A stretch of 64,000 nt of DNA from Gemmataceae bacterium (GTDB taxonomy: Bacteria > Planctomycetota > Planctomycetia > Gemmatales > Gemmataceae). The notes beneath the pieces were generated by a model. The model was given only the letters and a program-made list of their open reading frames with translations, was not told the origin of the DNA and did no database searches. The stretch spans positions 124,001 through 188,000 of the forward strand of contig SHZZ01000001.1 of assembly GCA_009692005.1 (NCBI GenBank), read 5' to 3'. A program made the position numbers and the translations under genes. Below, piece by piece: positions 1-10,241 of this stretch. Numbering within the stretch: the stretch's first letter is position 1; each line of letters begins with the position of its first letter.

Positions 1-758
1 AACACCAGGCCATAAATATAAAAATAGGGTTGAACCTTTTTCTGAAATTCCTGGTCGGTTAATTCGGCCCAGGCCGGGTTGGCCAGTTCGAAAAACCTTG
101 GGGCGCTATTCAGGATGGCGATGGGAAAGAAGGCAGATAAGAAAACCAGGGCCAGGGTGATTTTTGCCACGGGCCTTTGGTTCAGTAACCTGCGCAAAAA
201 CCCAATGTCAAATGCGCTGGCAAACCGGCCCTGCACGGACTGATGCACTTGCCCGAGCAAAACCAGCGGCGCCATGATGAGAAATGCCAATATTCCCGCC
301 AAACTTAAAAGAACGCCAAAGAGATAATCCTCAAATCCTTTGTTGAAGGAATTGTGCCAGCCGAATTTCCATCCCAGTTGCATGAGGAGAGTCGCCCAGG
401 CGATCAGGAAAAAACAGGCGAAGATTTGCGCTAGCCCGGTTTGAAGGTTTTTCCAAGCGCCCTCGATGAGCCGCCAGGCCAAAAAGAAGGGGAATCGCCA
501 ATGGTTTTTTTGCCAATCCGCTTGAATTTTCATGCGGAATTGACTGGCCAGCAGCCAGCCAGGTTGGGGCAATGCTGGAATGCTCGCGGCGGGGTTTTCT
601 TTGGCATAAAGCTTGTGCCATAAAAGGCCAAAACGGTAATGAGCCCGCCGTCCCATAAATCCCGCAGCCAGAAGCGCGGTTACGGGAAATTGACAGAAAA
701 ATCCCCCCAATAGGGTTTGAAATACCCAAAAGAGTATTCCCAAAAGGAATTTCACCAT
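1..758 (-). CDS. Membrane protein, C-terminus beyond window edge
   Basis: The reading frame opens at an ATG at 758 and stays open to the left edge, giving at least 252 residues. An in-frame TGA lies seven codons upstream of the ATG, so the start is fairly safe. The N-terminus is hydrophobic (MVKFLLGILFWVFQTLLGG), and at least three more long apolar stretches follow (around residues 100-125, 145-170 and 195-220), separated by basic, aromatic-rich loops. This is an integral inner-membrane protein. I do not recognise the family. It lies 21 bases after the stop of the upstream phosphatase-like gene and is probably co-transcribed with it. No clear Shine-Dalgarno was found. Confidence 0.7.
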   Translation of the reverse strand, partial: MVKFLLGILFWVFQTLLGGFFCQFPVTALLAAGFMGRRAHYRFGLLWHKLYAKENPAASIPALPQPGWLLASQFRMKIQADWQKNHWRFPFFLAWRLIEGAWKNLQTGLAQIFACFFLIAWATLLMQLGWKFGWHNSFNKGFEDYLFGVLLSLAGILAFLIMAPLVLLGQVHQSVQGRFASAFDIGFLRRLLNQRPVAKITLALVFLSAFFPIAILNSAPRFFELANPAWAELTDQEFQKKVQPYFYIYGLV

Positions 759-779
759 GATGCCCGCGCTTTCACTGGA

Positions 780-1985
780 TCAGGAGATTACGCCCGGTAT
801 GGTTTTCCCTTGGACAAGGGATAGTGGGAATCCCATGAGCTTGCCCAAGGTGGGGGCCAGATCGATTTGATCATAGGGTTTGTCGATGCGGGCTCCCTTG
901 GGAATGCCCGGGCCAGAAAGGATGGCGAAAATCTCTCGCGACGATTTTCCGCCAAAGTGATGTTGGAACGGAATGCTGCAGGCGCGGTTGTCATCCCGGC
1001 CGCAATCGGGAATGACGGCGAAAACCGTTTGGTTGCGGTATTCCTCGTTGGCTTGCGTCGACTGCCATAACCTTTTGACACAGTCGTCAATAATGGAAAT
1101 GGCGCGGGTGTAAAAGGCCGGCGGTCCCCAGTGAACATAATCCGGGTCGTTGTAATTGATCATGACGAGTTTCGGGTGCAGTTTGTTCATGGCCTGGATT
1201 GCCAGTTCAGTAATCAATCGGTCTCCCCTGGGGTTAATAAAGCCTGTGTTTCCATACTCTTTATGCCAGGATTCCCAAAAGGAATTCAGCGCCTGGGTTC
1301 CTGGGAGTTTGCCCTCGGGGTCGCGGTAGTTCTTTTCTTTTAATTCAGCCAGTTTCTTGGCTGCATTTTCCTGGTGGGTATTGCCTTTTGCCAAGTCCAG
1401 GTCGCGCTGGGCCAGCCAGAGTTTGAAGCGGTAAAGGCTCAAAACTTGGCAGCGGTAATCCACTCCGTACCCGGGAGTTTCACTAAAGGAGAAAAACTCT
1501 TCTTGCAACCTGTCCTCCCCGTTAATGAGCAAGGATTCATGGGATTCCACTTGAAAGTTTTTCCTGAAGTATTCAAACAGGGTCGGCGCCGGTGGGACGA
1601 ACCGCTCACCCAGGAACTTATTGCTGATGTCCTGATATTTGTCATAGCGGCCGGTCAGGATTTGCAAGGTTCCCTGGCCATGGCTGGTGATGATATCGGG
1701 GGAGGAAGCAATGCTGACATTGGGAAGAAAAGTGCCGTGGTTTCCTGCCATTTCATGAAGCAAAAAGGGGCAGAAGGTTTTATCCGGGTAGGAGATGGTC
1801 TCTTTTCTTCGCACGCCGCCACCGAAGCGGATCAAAAAAACTTTAGGTCCTTGGTAGCCCGCCTTGGCCGGGGGAGGAATCTCCTGGGCTTTCAAAATTG
1901 GTGTCCAGGCCAGGCCCAATCCCGCTGAACTGGCGGCCAGAAATTTTCTGCGGCTCCAATTTCCCAGGCTCGGTTGAGTTTTCAT
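780..1985 (-). CDS. Tat-exported alkaline-phosphatase-superfamily hydrolase
   Basis: 401 residues. The N-terminus carries a twin-arginine signal (SRRKFLAAS, then a hydrophobic run up to LKAQE), so the product is probably exported folded. The C-terminal half has features of the alkaline phosphatase/sulfatase fold: a D-P-D-x-V-H-W segment near residue 280, VIPDCGRDDN near 325 and HHFGGKSSREIFAILSGPG near 345. These match the metal-ligand Asp and His pattern of the superfamily. The final DLAPTLGKLMGFPL is the usual sulfatase-like ending. Substrate cannot be deduced, and no classical sulfatase C/S-x-P-x-R signature was seen. It is divergent from the propeller/cytochrome gene, with an 86-base gap. 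Confidence 0.75.
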   Translation of the reverse strand: MKTQPSLGNWSRRKFLAASSAGLGLAWTPILKAQEIPPPAKAGYQGPKVFLIRFGGGVRRKETISYPDKTFCPFLLHEMAGNHGTFLPNVSIASSPDIITSHGQGTLQILTGRYDKYQDISNKFLGERFVPPAPTLFEYFRKNFQVESHESLLINGEDRLQEEFFSFSETPGYGVDYRCQVLSLYRFKLWLAQRDLDLAKGNTHQENAAKKLAELKEKNYRDPEGKLPGTQALNSFWESWHKEYGNTGFINPRGDRLITELAIQAMNKLHPKLVMINYNDPDYVHWGPPAFYTRAISIIDDCVKRLWQSTQANEEYRNQTVFAVIPDCGRDDNRACSIPFQHHFGGKSSREIFAILSGPGIPKGARIDKPYDQIDLAPTLGKLMGFPLSLVQGKTIPGVIS

Positions 1986-2071
1986 TATTCGTGAATTCCG
2001 CCATCTAGTGGTTGCATGCCAAGCCTTATTCCAACATAATCCCAGGGTACCTGCCAGATAAAGGAAATACC

Positions 2072-3949
2072 ATGCTAAGGCATCTGTTTTTCGTCATGGC
2101 CCTGTTGTTGGGTTTTGTTTCGGTTTCAAACGCCGGCAATTCAAACAGCCTCATGGATGTCTCCGCCGACGGGAAAAAGCTGGCCGTGGCCAATCCCGAC
2201 AATGGCACCGTGACCCTATTTGACCTGGAGACCAGGAAATCCCTGTTCGAGATTCCCGTTGGGGAAAAGCCTGAAGGAGTCACCTGGCTGGGAAAAGGCC
2301 CCTACCTTGCAGTCGCTGTTTACGCAGAGGACAAAGTGGCCATTCTGGATTCCCTCTCGGGGAAAACTATCAAAGTCATTCCAGTGGATGACGAGCCCTA
2401 TGGCATTATTTCCAGCCCAGATGGAGAACGGATTTTTGTCACTCATGAATACCCGGGGAAGGTTTCGGAAATTGACGCGAAAGCCTTGCAAGTGGTTCGG
2501 CAGTTCGAGGCGGGATCCATGCCGCGCGGAATTGCCCTTACCCCCGATGGGATGTTTCTTTTGGTTTCCGAGTTCTACACCGCCAGTCTTTTGAAAATTG
2601 AGGTGTCCACCGGGAAAGTCGCCGAAAAACTCACGGCTCGGCCAGACGACAACCTTTCCCGTCAGGTTCAGGTCCACCCTTCCCGTCCGAAGGCTTTCCT
2701 TGCCCATATCCGTTCGCGGGTTCAAATTATCGACAGCGATGGCTCCATTTTTCCGCAGCTCACCGTTTGCGATATTTCCACCAGGCCGGGACGAAAAAAA
2801 AGGCAAGCCTTTGCCATGGACACCTTTAATGGAGTTTATGTGGTTTCCAACCCCTGGGAGACCGCCATTTCTCCCGATGGCAAAATGCTCTATGTCATTT
2901 ACGCCGGCACGAATGACATGAATGTCTGCCGGATCGTTGATGACGATTTTCAGGAGATCGCCCGCTTGGGCCAGCCGGTGCGCCTGGGAAAAAACCCCCG
3001 AGCCATCCGCGTCAATCCCAACGGCAAGGAAGTTTATGTTTACAACGCCATGGATTTCGAAGTCGCCATTCATGATGCCGCTACCATGGCCAAACGGGAA
3101 GTCATGAAGTCGTGCGCTCCGCCCAAAAGCCCCGAGTGGGTCTTGGGAAAAATTTTGTTTAACACTTCCACTCCGCCCATGACCCAAGGCCGATGGGTGG
3201 CTTGCTCTTCCTGCCATCCCGACGGTCATTCGGATGCCCGGGTTTGGCAAAATCCTGAAGGCTTGAGAAAAACCCCTCCCATGATGGGTCTGGCTCATAC
3301 GCACCCGTTGCATTGGTCCGCCGACCGCGATGAAGTTCAGGATTTTGAATACACCATCCGGGGAAAGTTAATGCGGGGCTCGGGCCTGGCTCGGGGCGGG
3401 CTCAAGCCAAAGGCGGGGTTTCAGAAAACCGAACTGATGGAAAACCTTGCCGGTCGCTCCAAGGAACTGGATGCCATGGCCATTTACACCAACTCTTTTG
3501 ACTTTTCTTTATCCCCTGAGATTCCCGCCCCGGGAAAATTATCCCCCTCCGGCCAGCGCGGTAAGGAACTCTTTTTTAGCGCATCCGTGGGGTGCGCGTC
3601 GTGCCACTCGGGACCCTATTACTCCGATAGCGTCCTGGGGGCCAATGGCAAAACCCACGATGTCGGCACTGGAAATGATGATCCCTTGGAGAAAATGGGT
3701 CCCAGCTACGACACCCCCACTCTGCTAGGGGTCTACCGCAGCGCTCCTTATTTGCATCACGGGAAAGCAGCAACCCTTCTCGATGTTTTGACCACGCAAA
3801 ATCCCAAGGGATTGCACGGCAAAACCAGCAATCTGTCCAAGGACCAACTCCGGGACCTCGTGGACTTTTTGAAAGCCCTTCCCTATGAAAAACCTCCTGC
3901 ACAAACTCCCAACACCGTGCAGTACCGTTTTATTCCCCAAGGAAAATAG
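2072..3949 (+). CDS. YVTN beta-propeller / di-heme cytochrome c protein
   Basis: 625 residues from the ATG at 2072, which has AAGGAA six bases upstream. An in-frame ATG at 2012 would put 20 polar residues before the signal peptide and is unlikely. The signal peptide is MLRHLFFVMALLLGFVSVSNAG. Residues 25-350 form a seven-bladed YVTN-type propeller with repeated S-P-D-G/K and T-P-D-G turns. The C-terminal third carries two heme-binding motifs, CSSCH and CASCH, followed by a MauG/cytochrome-c-peroxidase-like segment (YLHHGKAATLLDVL). It is a periplasmic electron-transfer or oxidase-like protein; the substrate is unknown. The next gene starts 18 bases on. Confidence 0.85.
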   Translation: MLRHLFFVMALLLGFVSVSNAGNSNSLMDVSADGKKLAVANPDNGTVTLFDLETRKSLFEIPVGEKPEGVTWLGKGPYLAVAVYAEDKVAILDSLSGKTIKVIPVDDEPYGIISSPDGERIFVTHEYPGKVSEIDAKALQVVRQFEAGSMPRGIALTPDGMFLLVSEFYTASLLKIEVSTGKVAEKLTARPDDNLSRQVQVHPSRPKAFLAHIRSRVQIIDSDGSIFPQLTVCDISTRPGRKKRQAFAMDTFNGVYVVSNPWETAISPDGKMLYVIYAGTNDMNVCRIVDDDFQEIARLGQPVRLGKNPRAIRVNPNGKEVYVYNAMDFEVAIHDAATMAKREVMKSCAPPKSPEWVLGKILFNTSTPPMTQGRWVACSSCHPDGHSDARVWQNPEGLRKTPPMMGLAHTHPLHWSADRDEVQDFEYTIRGKLMRGSGLARGGLKPKAGFQKTELMENLAGRSKELDAMAIYTNSFDFSLSPEIPAPGKLSPSGQRGKELFFSASVGCASCHSGPYYSDSVLGANGKTHDVGTGNDDPLEKMGPSYDTPTLLGVYRSAPYLHHGKAATLLDVLTTQNPKGLHGKTSNLSKDQLRDLVDFLKALPYEKPPAQTPNTVQYRFIPQGK

Positions 3950-3967
3950 CTGGAAAGTGGGCTTGTT

Positions 3968-4741
3968 TTGAATTCCGATTGGAAATCCCGTTATCTCTTG
4001 GGTATTCAGGCGGCGCGGGAGGCCTCCCAATTGGCTCATGGGTATTTTGAAACAGCCCTTCAGGTTGAATGGAAAAAAGATGAAAGCCCGGTCACCCGCG
4101 CCGACAGGGAAGCCGAGCAAAAGCTGCGCCAGACATTGCAACACCATTTTCCCAAGGATGGTTTCCTTGGCGAAGAATTTGGCGACTTTTCGGGTGAGTC
4201 TGGTTACCGCTGGATCATCGATCCCATTGATGGAACCAGGAATTTTGTCCGTGGCATTCCCCTTTGGGGCACACTCCTAGGCCTGGAATACCGTGGCGAA
4301 ATGATCGCCGGAATCGTGGAGGCGCCTGCGTTGAGACAATCCTGGCGGGCCTTGCGTGGAGACGGCGCTTTTCATAACGACAAACCCATTCAGGTATCAA
4401 AGGTCAACCAGTTGAAAGAAGCCCAGGTTTTCTATTCCAGCATTGCCTGGTTTACCCGTGCCAACAAGCAGAAGGAATTTCTGCAACTGGCTTCTTCCGT
4501 TGGGCGCCAGCGAGGCTTCGGGGATTTTTATGGCTTCGTCCTGGTGGCGCAGGGCGCGGGAGAAATCATGGTCGAGTACGGGGTCCACGCCTGGGACATT
4601 GCGGCGCTGATTCCCATTCTTGAAGAGGCTGGCGGCAAACTCACCAACTGGAATGGCCTGCAATCTATTCATTCCGCGGATGTTTTGGCCACCAACGGCT
4701 TACTGCACCAGCCAACCTTGGACATTCTTGGCGGGGCGTGA
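3968..4741 (+). CDS. Inositol monophosphatase-family phosphatase (HisN-like)
   Basis: 257 residues, apparently starting at a TTG (3968) with GGAAAG about ten bases upstream; no in-frame ATG precedes the conserved region. The Mg-dependent phosphatase motifs are complete: EEFGD near residue 65, WIIDPIDGTRNFVRGIPLWG near 80 and HAWDIAALIPILEEAGG near 205. The family dephosphorylates inositol-1-phosphate, histidinol-phosphate or related sugar phosphates; the R-N-F-V-R-G-I-P-L-W segment resembles the histidinol-phosphatase (HisN) branch. It sits between the cytochrome gene and mtnA on the same strand, with 18- and 28-base spacings, so an operon is likely. Substrate assignment is inference. Confidence 0.85.
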   Translation: MNSDWKSRYLLGIQAAREASQLAHGYFETALQVEWKKDESPVTRADREAEQKLRQTLQHHFPKDGFLGEEFGDFSGESGYRWIIDPIDGTRNFVRGIPLWGTLLGLEYRGEMIAGIVEAPALRQSWRALRGDGAFHNDKPIQVSKVNQLKEAQVFYSSIAWFTRANKQKEFLQLASSVGRQRGFGDFYGFVLVAQGAGEIMVEYGVHAWDIAALIPILEEAGGKLTNWNGLQSIHSADVLATNGLLHQPTLDILGGA

Positions 4742-4769
4742 ATTGCCGGCATTTTTCTCAGGTGTTTCC

Positions 4770-5819
4770 ATGCCAATGCAGTTGCCCAAGACCTTGCAAT
4801 GGATCGGCGGGCCCGATGGTTTTTTGCGCCTCTTGGATCAAACGCAACTTCCTTTAAAAGTGGTTTTCAAAGATTGCAAAACTGTGGAAGAGGTTCATGA
4901 GGCCATTCGTTCTTTGCGGGTGCGGGGCGCCCCGGCCATTGGCGTTGCCGCGGCCATGGGATGCGTGATTGGCCTCCAGGTAGAAACACAGGCTTCCCTG
5001 GAAAACCGGTTTTTGGCAGTCGATCAATTTCTTCGGACCAGCCGTCCAACGGCAGTAAACCTTTTTTGGGCCCTCGACCGCATGGGAAGGAAATTCCAAC
5101 AGATCCTTCCTCTGAAAGAGGAAAATGTTTTGCCAGGGTTGCTTCAGGAAGCCTTAGAGATTGAAGAGGAAGACCGCCAAATGTGCTTGGCCATCGGCCT
5201 AGCCGGGTTGGAATTGGTGCCGGATCATGCGCGGATCCTCACGCATTGCAACACCGGCAGCCTGGCAACTGCCGGGCGAGGGACTGCCCTAAGCGTGGTT
5301 TTTGCCGCCTTCGATTCGGGCAAACTGCGCCAAGTATTTTGCGATGAAACCCGTCCCCTGTTTCAAGGGGCCCGACTGACCGCTTGGGAACTGTTGCAAG
5401 CGGGAATTCCAACCACTTTGATTTGCGACAGCATGGCGGCTCAGGTGATGAAAGAAGGCAAAGTGGATTTGGTCATCACCGGCGCCGACCGCATCGCGGC
5501 CAACGGCGATTCCGCCAATAAAATTGGCACCTACGGCCTGGCCATACTCGCCAGGGCGCATGCACTGCCTTTTTATATTGCCGCGCCTTCCTCCACATTT
5601 GATTTATCCCTGGCCAATGGAAGCGGAATTCCCATCGAGGAGCGCGCGCCGGATGAAGTCACCTCACCAGGTGGGGTGCAAGTTGCCCCGGAGGGCATTG
5701 CTGTTTACAACCCCGCTTTTGATGTGACTCCAGCCAGCCTGATTTCGGCCATCATTACCGAAAAAGGAGTGATTCGGCCGGTAAGTGAGGCTGCAATTCG
5801 CTGCCTCTTGGCCGGGTAA
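4770..5819 (+). CDS. mtnA: Methylthioribose-1-phosphate isomerase
   Basis: 349 residues from the ATG at 4770 (AGGTG five bases upstream). MtnA converts 5-methylthioribose-1-phosphate to methylthioribulose-1-phosphate in methionine salvage. Diagnostic segments are RSLRVRGAPAIGVAAAMG near residue 45, the catalytic Cys in LTHCNTGSLATAGRGTAL near 160 and the catalytic Asp in VITGADRIAANGDSANKIGTY near 240. Length is normal for the family. Related eIF2B subunits lack this exact Cys/Asp pair, so the isomerase is preferred. No other salvage genes are in the window. Confidence 0.95.
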   Translation: MPMQLPKTLQWIGGPDGFLRLLDQTQLPLKVVFKDCKTVEEVHEAIRSLRVRGAPAIGVAAAMGCVIGLQVETQASLENRFLAVDQFLRTSRPTAVNLFWALDRMGRKFQQILPLKEENVLPGLLQEALEIEEEDRQMCLAIGLAGLELVPDHARILTHCNTGSLATAGRGTALSVVFAAFDSGKLRQVFCDETRPLFQGARLTAWELLQAGIPTTLICDSMAAQVMKEGKVDLVITGADRIAANGDSANKIGTYGLAILARAHALPFYIAAPSSTFDLSLANGSGIPIEERAPDEVTSPGGVQVAPEGIAVYNPAFDVTPASLISAIITEKGVIRPVSEAAIRCLLAG

Positions 5820-5840
5820 TTTAGGGCCGTCTCGCTGCAA

Positions 5841-5868
5841 TTGACCAGTTTACCCTGTACAATAATTC
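5841..5868 (+). promoter_or_regulatory. Candidate sigma-70 promoter
   Basis: TTGACC at 5841-5846 and TAATTC at 5863-5868 are separated by 16 bases. This places a start site near 5875, about 55 bases upstream of the copper-site protein ATG at 5931, in the gap after mtnA. The assignment rests on consensus matching by eye only. Confidence 0.4.
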
Positions 5869-5873
5869 TGATC

Positions 5874-5897
5874 GGATGGACCGGGATTGATCCATCC
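5874..5897 (+). repeat. Inverted repeat at predicted start site
   Basis: GGATGGA (5874-5880) and TCCATCC (5891-5897) form a perfect 7-base inverted repeat with a 10-base spacer. It begins at the transcription start expected from the promoter at 5841-5868, so it could be an operator or a 5' hairpin in the mRNA of the gene at 5931. Confidence 0.5.
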
Positions 5898-5930
5898 AGA
5901 TTTCCAACCTGTTTGCTTCAAGGAAATAAC

Positions 5931-6704
5931 ATGAACGGATTGTTTCGCGCAGGTGTCATGGCCTGCTTGTTTGGATTGGTATTAACTGCGGCGCAAACGG
6001 TTCGCGCTGAGTCTTGGGGCACTTTGAAAGGACGGGTCATTTGGGCACCCGCCGCACTGCCCGCACCGGAAAAGGTTAAAGTCAACAAGGATGAACAGCA
6101 CTGCCTTTCCAAGGGCGATATTCTTTCGGATAAGTTTGTCGTTGATCCCAAGACCAAGGGGGTCAAGTGGGTCATGGTGTGGCTTGTCGATGCCAAAAAC
6201 CCCAAAGCCGCCATTCCCATTCATCCTGCTTTGAAGGAACCAAAGGGAAAAACTGTCGCGCTCGATCAACCCTGCTGCGTTTATGAGCCCCATGTCTTCG
6301 GTATGCGGGCCGGGCAATCTCTGATTGCCAAAAACAGTTCCACCGTCAACCATAATGTGAATATCATCAGCACGGGAAACAACCCAAATCAGAATCTTTT
6401 GATTCCTGCGGGAAAGGAAATCGCTGTGGAGGGATGGTCTGCCGCTCCCACGGTTACTAAAGTGGAATGCAATATCCATCCCTGGATGTCTGCTTGGGTC
6501 CGGGTTTTCAATCACCCTTATTTTGCGGTGACGGGCGCGGATGGCAGTTTCGAGTTGAAGAATGCTCCGGCGGGGGATTTCAACCTGGTCATCTGGCAGG
6601 AAGAAACGGGCTGGGTCAAGGGCGGCAAAGCGGGAACACCGGTTTCCATCAAAGCGGACAGCGTGACCGACCTTGGAAAAATTGAATTGTCACCCAGCAA
6701 TTAA
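5931..6704 (+). CDS. Exported cupredoxin/carboxypeptidase-regulatory-like protein
   Basis: 257 residues from the ATG at 5931, preceded by AAGGAA (5920-5925). The signal peptide runs to about AAQTVRAES. Residues 95-190 resemble a plastocyanin-like fold: a His-containing strand (STVNHNVNIISTG) and later C-N-I-H-P-W-M, the Cys...His...Met ligand order of type-1 copper sites. A C-terminal Ig-like/carboxypeptidase-regulatory domain follows (YFAVTGADGSFELKNAPAGD). Similar proteins are common in planctomycetes. Whether copper is bound is inference. It has its own promoter candidate and a strong terminator at 6749-6780. Confidence 0.8.
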   Translation: MNGLFRAGVMACLFGLVLTAAQTVRAESWGTLKGRVIWAPAALPAPEKVKVNKDEQHCLSKGDILSDKFVVDPKTKGVKWVMVWLVDAKNPKAAIPIHPALKEPKGKTVALDQPCCVYEPHVFGMRAGQSLIAKNSSTVNHNVNIISTGNNPNQNLLIPAGKEIAVEGWSAAPTVTKVECNIHPWMSAWVRVFNHPYFAVTGADGSFELKNAPAGDFNLVIWQEETGWVKGGKAGTPVSIKADSVTDLGKIELSPSN

Positions 6705-6748
6705 GCTTTCTTTTGCCGACAGCGTTAAAAGGCCAGGTTTAAAGTCAT

Positions 6749-6778
6749 GCCCTGCGAAGGTTCGCAGGGCTTATTTTT

Positions 6779-6780
<2 letters not shown>
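6749..6780 (+). terminator. Rho-independent terminator
   Basis: GCCCTGCGA (6749-6757) and TCGCAGGGC (6762-6770) form a perfect 9-bp stem with loop AGGT, followed by TTATTTTTTT. It is oriented for the plus-strand gene ending at 6704. The last two Ts are shared with the reverse-strand stop codon of pyrG (6779-6781). Confidence 0.85.
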
Positions 6781-8485
<1,705 letters not shown>

Positions 8486-8532
8486 ATACGACTACCCTCC
8501 CCTTGCATCCAGAATAATTAAATGGAAATGTT

Positions 8533-9294
8533 TCAGGCCGCGCAATCACGGCTTTTTCTTCTTTGTAATTGCACAAATCGCTGGTAATCCTCGTATGTAT
8601 CGACCCCCAGGGTTCTCTCCTCAACGATCCCAAGCCGAATGTCTTGACCAGAGGCCAGAACCCGGAGTTGTTCCAGCTTTTCGATATTTTCCAAAGGGTG
8701 AACTGGGATTTCTGCCAGTTTCAGCAAAAACTCCTTACGGTAAGCGTACATTCCCAAGTGCAACAGATAGGGCGAAGGACGGGGGGAGAAATCGGGCTGC
8801 CCATCCCGGCAATAGGGAATGGGCGAACGGCTGAAATACAGCGCCCTTCCCTGAGAGTCATGGACGACCTTTACGCAATTGGAGTTGTGAAACTCCTCGT
8901 TATTTCGAATTGGCGTGGCCAAGGTGGCCATGGAGGATTCCGGGTGATCCAGGAGCTGGCGGAAAAGCAAGTCGATTGCCTGGGGATTGGCCAACGGTTC
9001 ATCGCCTTGAAGGTTTAGAACCAGGGCGCAGTTCAACTGCGATGCCACCTCGGCCACGCGGTCAGTGCCGCTGGGATGTTTTTTAGAGGTCATGAAGCAA
9101 GGGGCTTTGAACCTAGCGCAGGCTGCCTGAATGCGCGAATCGTCCGTGGCGATTATTACTTGGGAAGCGATTTGCGACTGCAGCGCTTGCTCGTAGACAT
9201 GCTGAATCATGTATTTTCCGGTTTCACGCAAAAGGGGTTTGCCCCTCAACCGGGAAGAAGCGTAACGGGCGGGGATGATAATGGCGCATTGCAT
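8533..9294 (-). CDS. kdsB: 3-deoxy-manno-octulosonate cytidylyltransferase
   Basis: 253 residues from the ATG at 9294. AGGAGG at 9302-9307 sits seven bases upstream and excludes a longer start at 9318. KdsB activates Kdo with CTP for lipid A-core LPS synthesis in the cytoplasm. Seen are the nucleotide-binding start CAIIIPARYASSRLRGKPL, SGTDRVAEV near residue 80, NLQGDEPL near 100 and YALGMY-like HLGMYAYRKEFL near 185, all typical of the family. It implies a Gram-negative outer membrane. It precedes pyrG, the CTP source, and is divergent from the deacetylase gene at 9396. Confidence 0.95.
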   Translation of the reverse strand: MQCAIIIPARYASSRLRGKPLLRETGKYMIQHVYEQALQSQIASQVIIATDDSRIQAACARFKAPCFMTSKKHPSGTDRVAEVASQLNCALVLNLQGDEPLANPQAIDLLFRQLLDHPESSMATLATPIRNNEEFHNSNCVKVVHDSQGRALYFSRSPIPYCRDGQPDFSPRPSPYLLHLGMYAYRKEFLLKLAEIPVHPLENIEKLEQLRVLASGQDIRLGIVEERTLGVDTYEDYQRFVQLQRRKSRDCAA

Positions 9295-9395
9295 GGGAAA
9301 GCCTCCTTGCTTTTTCATTTAATATTGAATCCTTTTCTGGAAATTAGCGCAAGGCGGGCCTAACCTGAATGAAATGGCCGAGTGAGGGAACTGCG

Positions 9396-10094
9396 ATGAC
9401 AAGCGAGTTGGATTACCTGGTGGTAAGCGCCCATCCCGATGACGCGGAGTTGGGAATGGGGGGCACCTTGGCCTTGCTAAAGGAGGAAGGGGCCTCGGTA
9501 GGAATACTGGATCTGACGGATGGCGAACCGACCCCCAGGGGCTCGCAAGAAATTCGCGCCCAGGAGACGGCAGCGGCCAGCGAAGTTTTGAAACTGGATT
9601 ATCGTGCCAGCCTCGGTTTGAAAAACAGGGAGCTAACCGATGACTTGCCTTCGCGGACCATTCTGGCGGAGGCCTTCCGAAAGATCCGCCCGCGACGGCT
9701 GTTTTTTCCCCATTGGGAAGACAACCACCCCGACCATGTCACTGCCTGCCGCCTGGCCGAGGGAGCCCGCTTTTGGTCGAAATTGACGCGTTCCCAACTG
9801 GCGGGGGAACCCTGGTTTCCTGCGCGGGTGTTTTATTATTTTGGCGTGCACTTGCGGATTCATCCGAAGCCCTCCTTCGTGGTAGACATCTCCCGCTTCA
9901 TGGAAATAAAAATGCAAGCCATTGCCTGTTATCACTCGCAGGTCATCGCGGGAAGGAGCCAGGAGTATCCAACATTTCTGGATGATGTCCGTGATCGATC
10001 GCGCTATTGGGGCTGGTCCATTGGCTGCCCCCATGGCGAACCTTTCCTCAGCCGGGAAGAAACCGGCCTGAGAAGCCTAAAAGATTTAATCTGA
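9396..10094 (+). CDS. PIG-L family deacetylase, BshB1-like
   Basis: 232 residues from the ATG at 9396 (GAGGG at 9384-9388). The LmbE/PIG-L zinc motif AHPDDAELGMGGTLA lies at the N-terminus, and HWEDNHPDHVTACRLAEGARFW near residue 110 supplies the downstream His residues. Segments such as GILDLTDGEPTPRGSQEIRAQE, and the overall length, resemble the bacillithiol-pathway deacetylase BshB1. That enzyme removes the N-acetyl group from GlcNAc-malate. No bshA or bshC is in the window, so the exact substrate is not established. It is divergent from kdsB. Confidence 0.8.
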   Translation: MTSELDYLVVSAHPDDAELGMGGTLALLKEEGASVGILDLTDGEPTPRGSQEIRAQETAAASEVLKLDYRASLGLKNRELTDDLPSRTILAEAFRKIRPRRLFFPHWEDNHPDHVTACRLAEGARFWSKLTRSQLAGEPWFPARVFYYFGVHLRIHPKPSFVVDISRFMEIKMQAIACYHSQVIAGRSQEYPTFLDDVRDRSRYWGWSIGCPHGEPFLSREETGLRSLKDLI

Positions 10095-10148
10095 TTTTGC
10101 CGGTTGTGGAACCACGGCGGTTTGTAGCATATCCCGGTTTCCCAATCA

Positions 10149-10232
10149 CCATCTCCGTGCCGGTTCCAGGCAATCGCCTGGGGCGAAAGGGAAAACCGTG
10201 CCGATAACTTCCCTGGCCACCTGTGGAGATGG
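10149..10232 (+). promoter_or_regulatory. Structured leader upstream of small gene
   Basis: CCATCTCC (10149-10156) is exactly complementary to GGAGATGG (10225-10232). Between them CGGTT (10161-10165) pairs with AACCG (10194-10198), enclosing the hairpin CCAGGC-AATC-GCCTGG (10166-10181). CCTGG at 10212-10216 is an alternative partner for CCAGG. The closing stem touches the GGGAGGG ribosome-binding site (10231-10237) of the next gene. This could be a cis-regulatory RNA; I do not recognise a known riboswitch. Confidence 0.35.
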
Positions 10233-10241
10233 GAGGGAATG

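Noticed and set aside
2216-3313. Long minus-strand reading frame opposite the propeller/cytochrome gene
   Set aside because: It lies antisense to a gene with clear signal peptide and heme motifs, and its own translation shows no recognisable domain.
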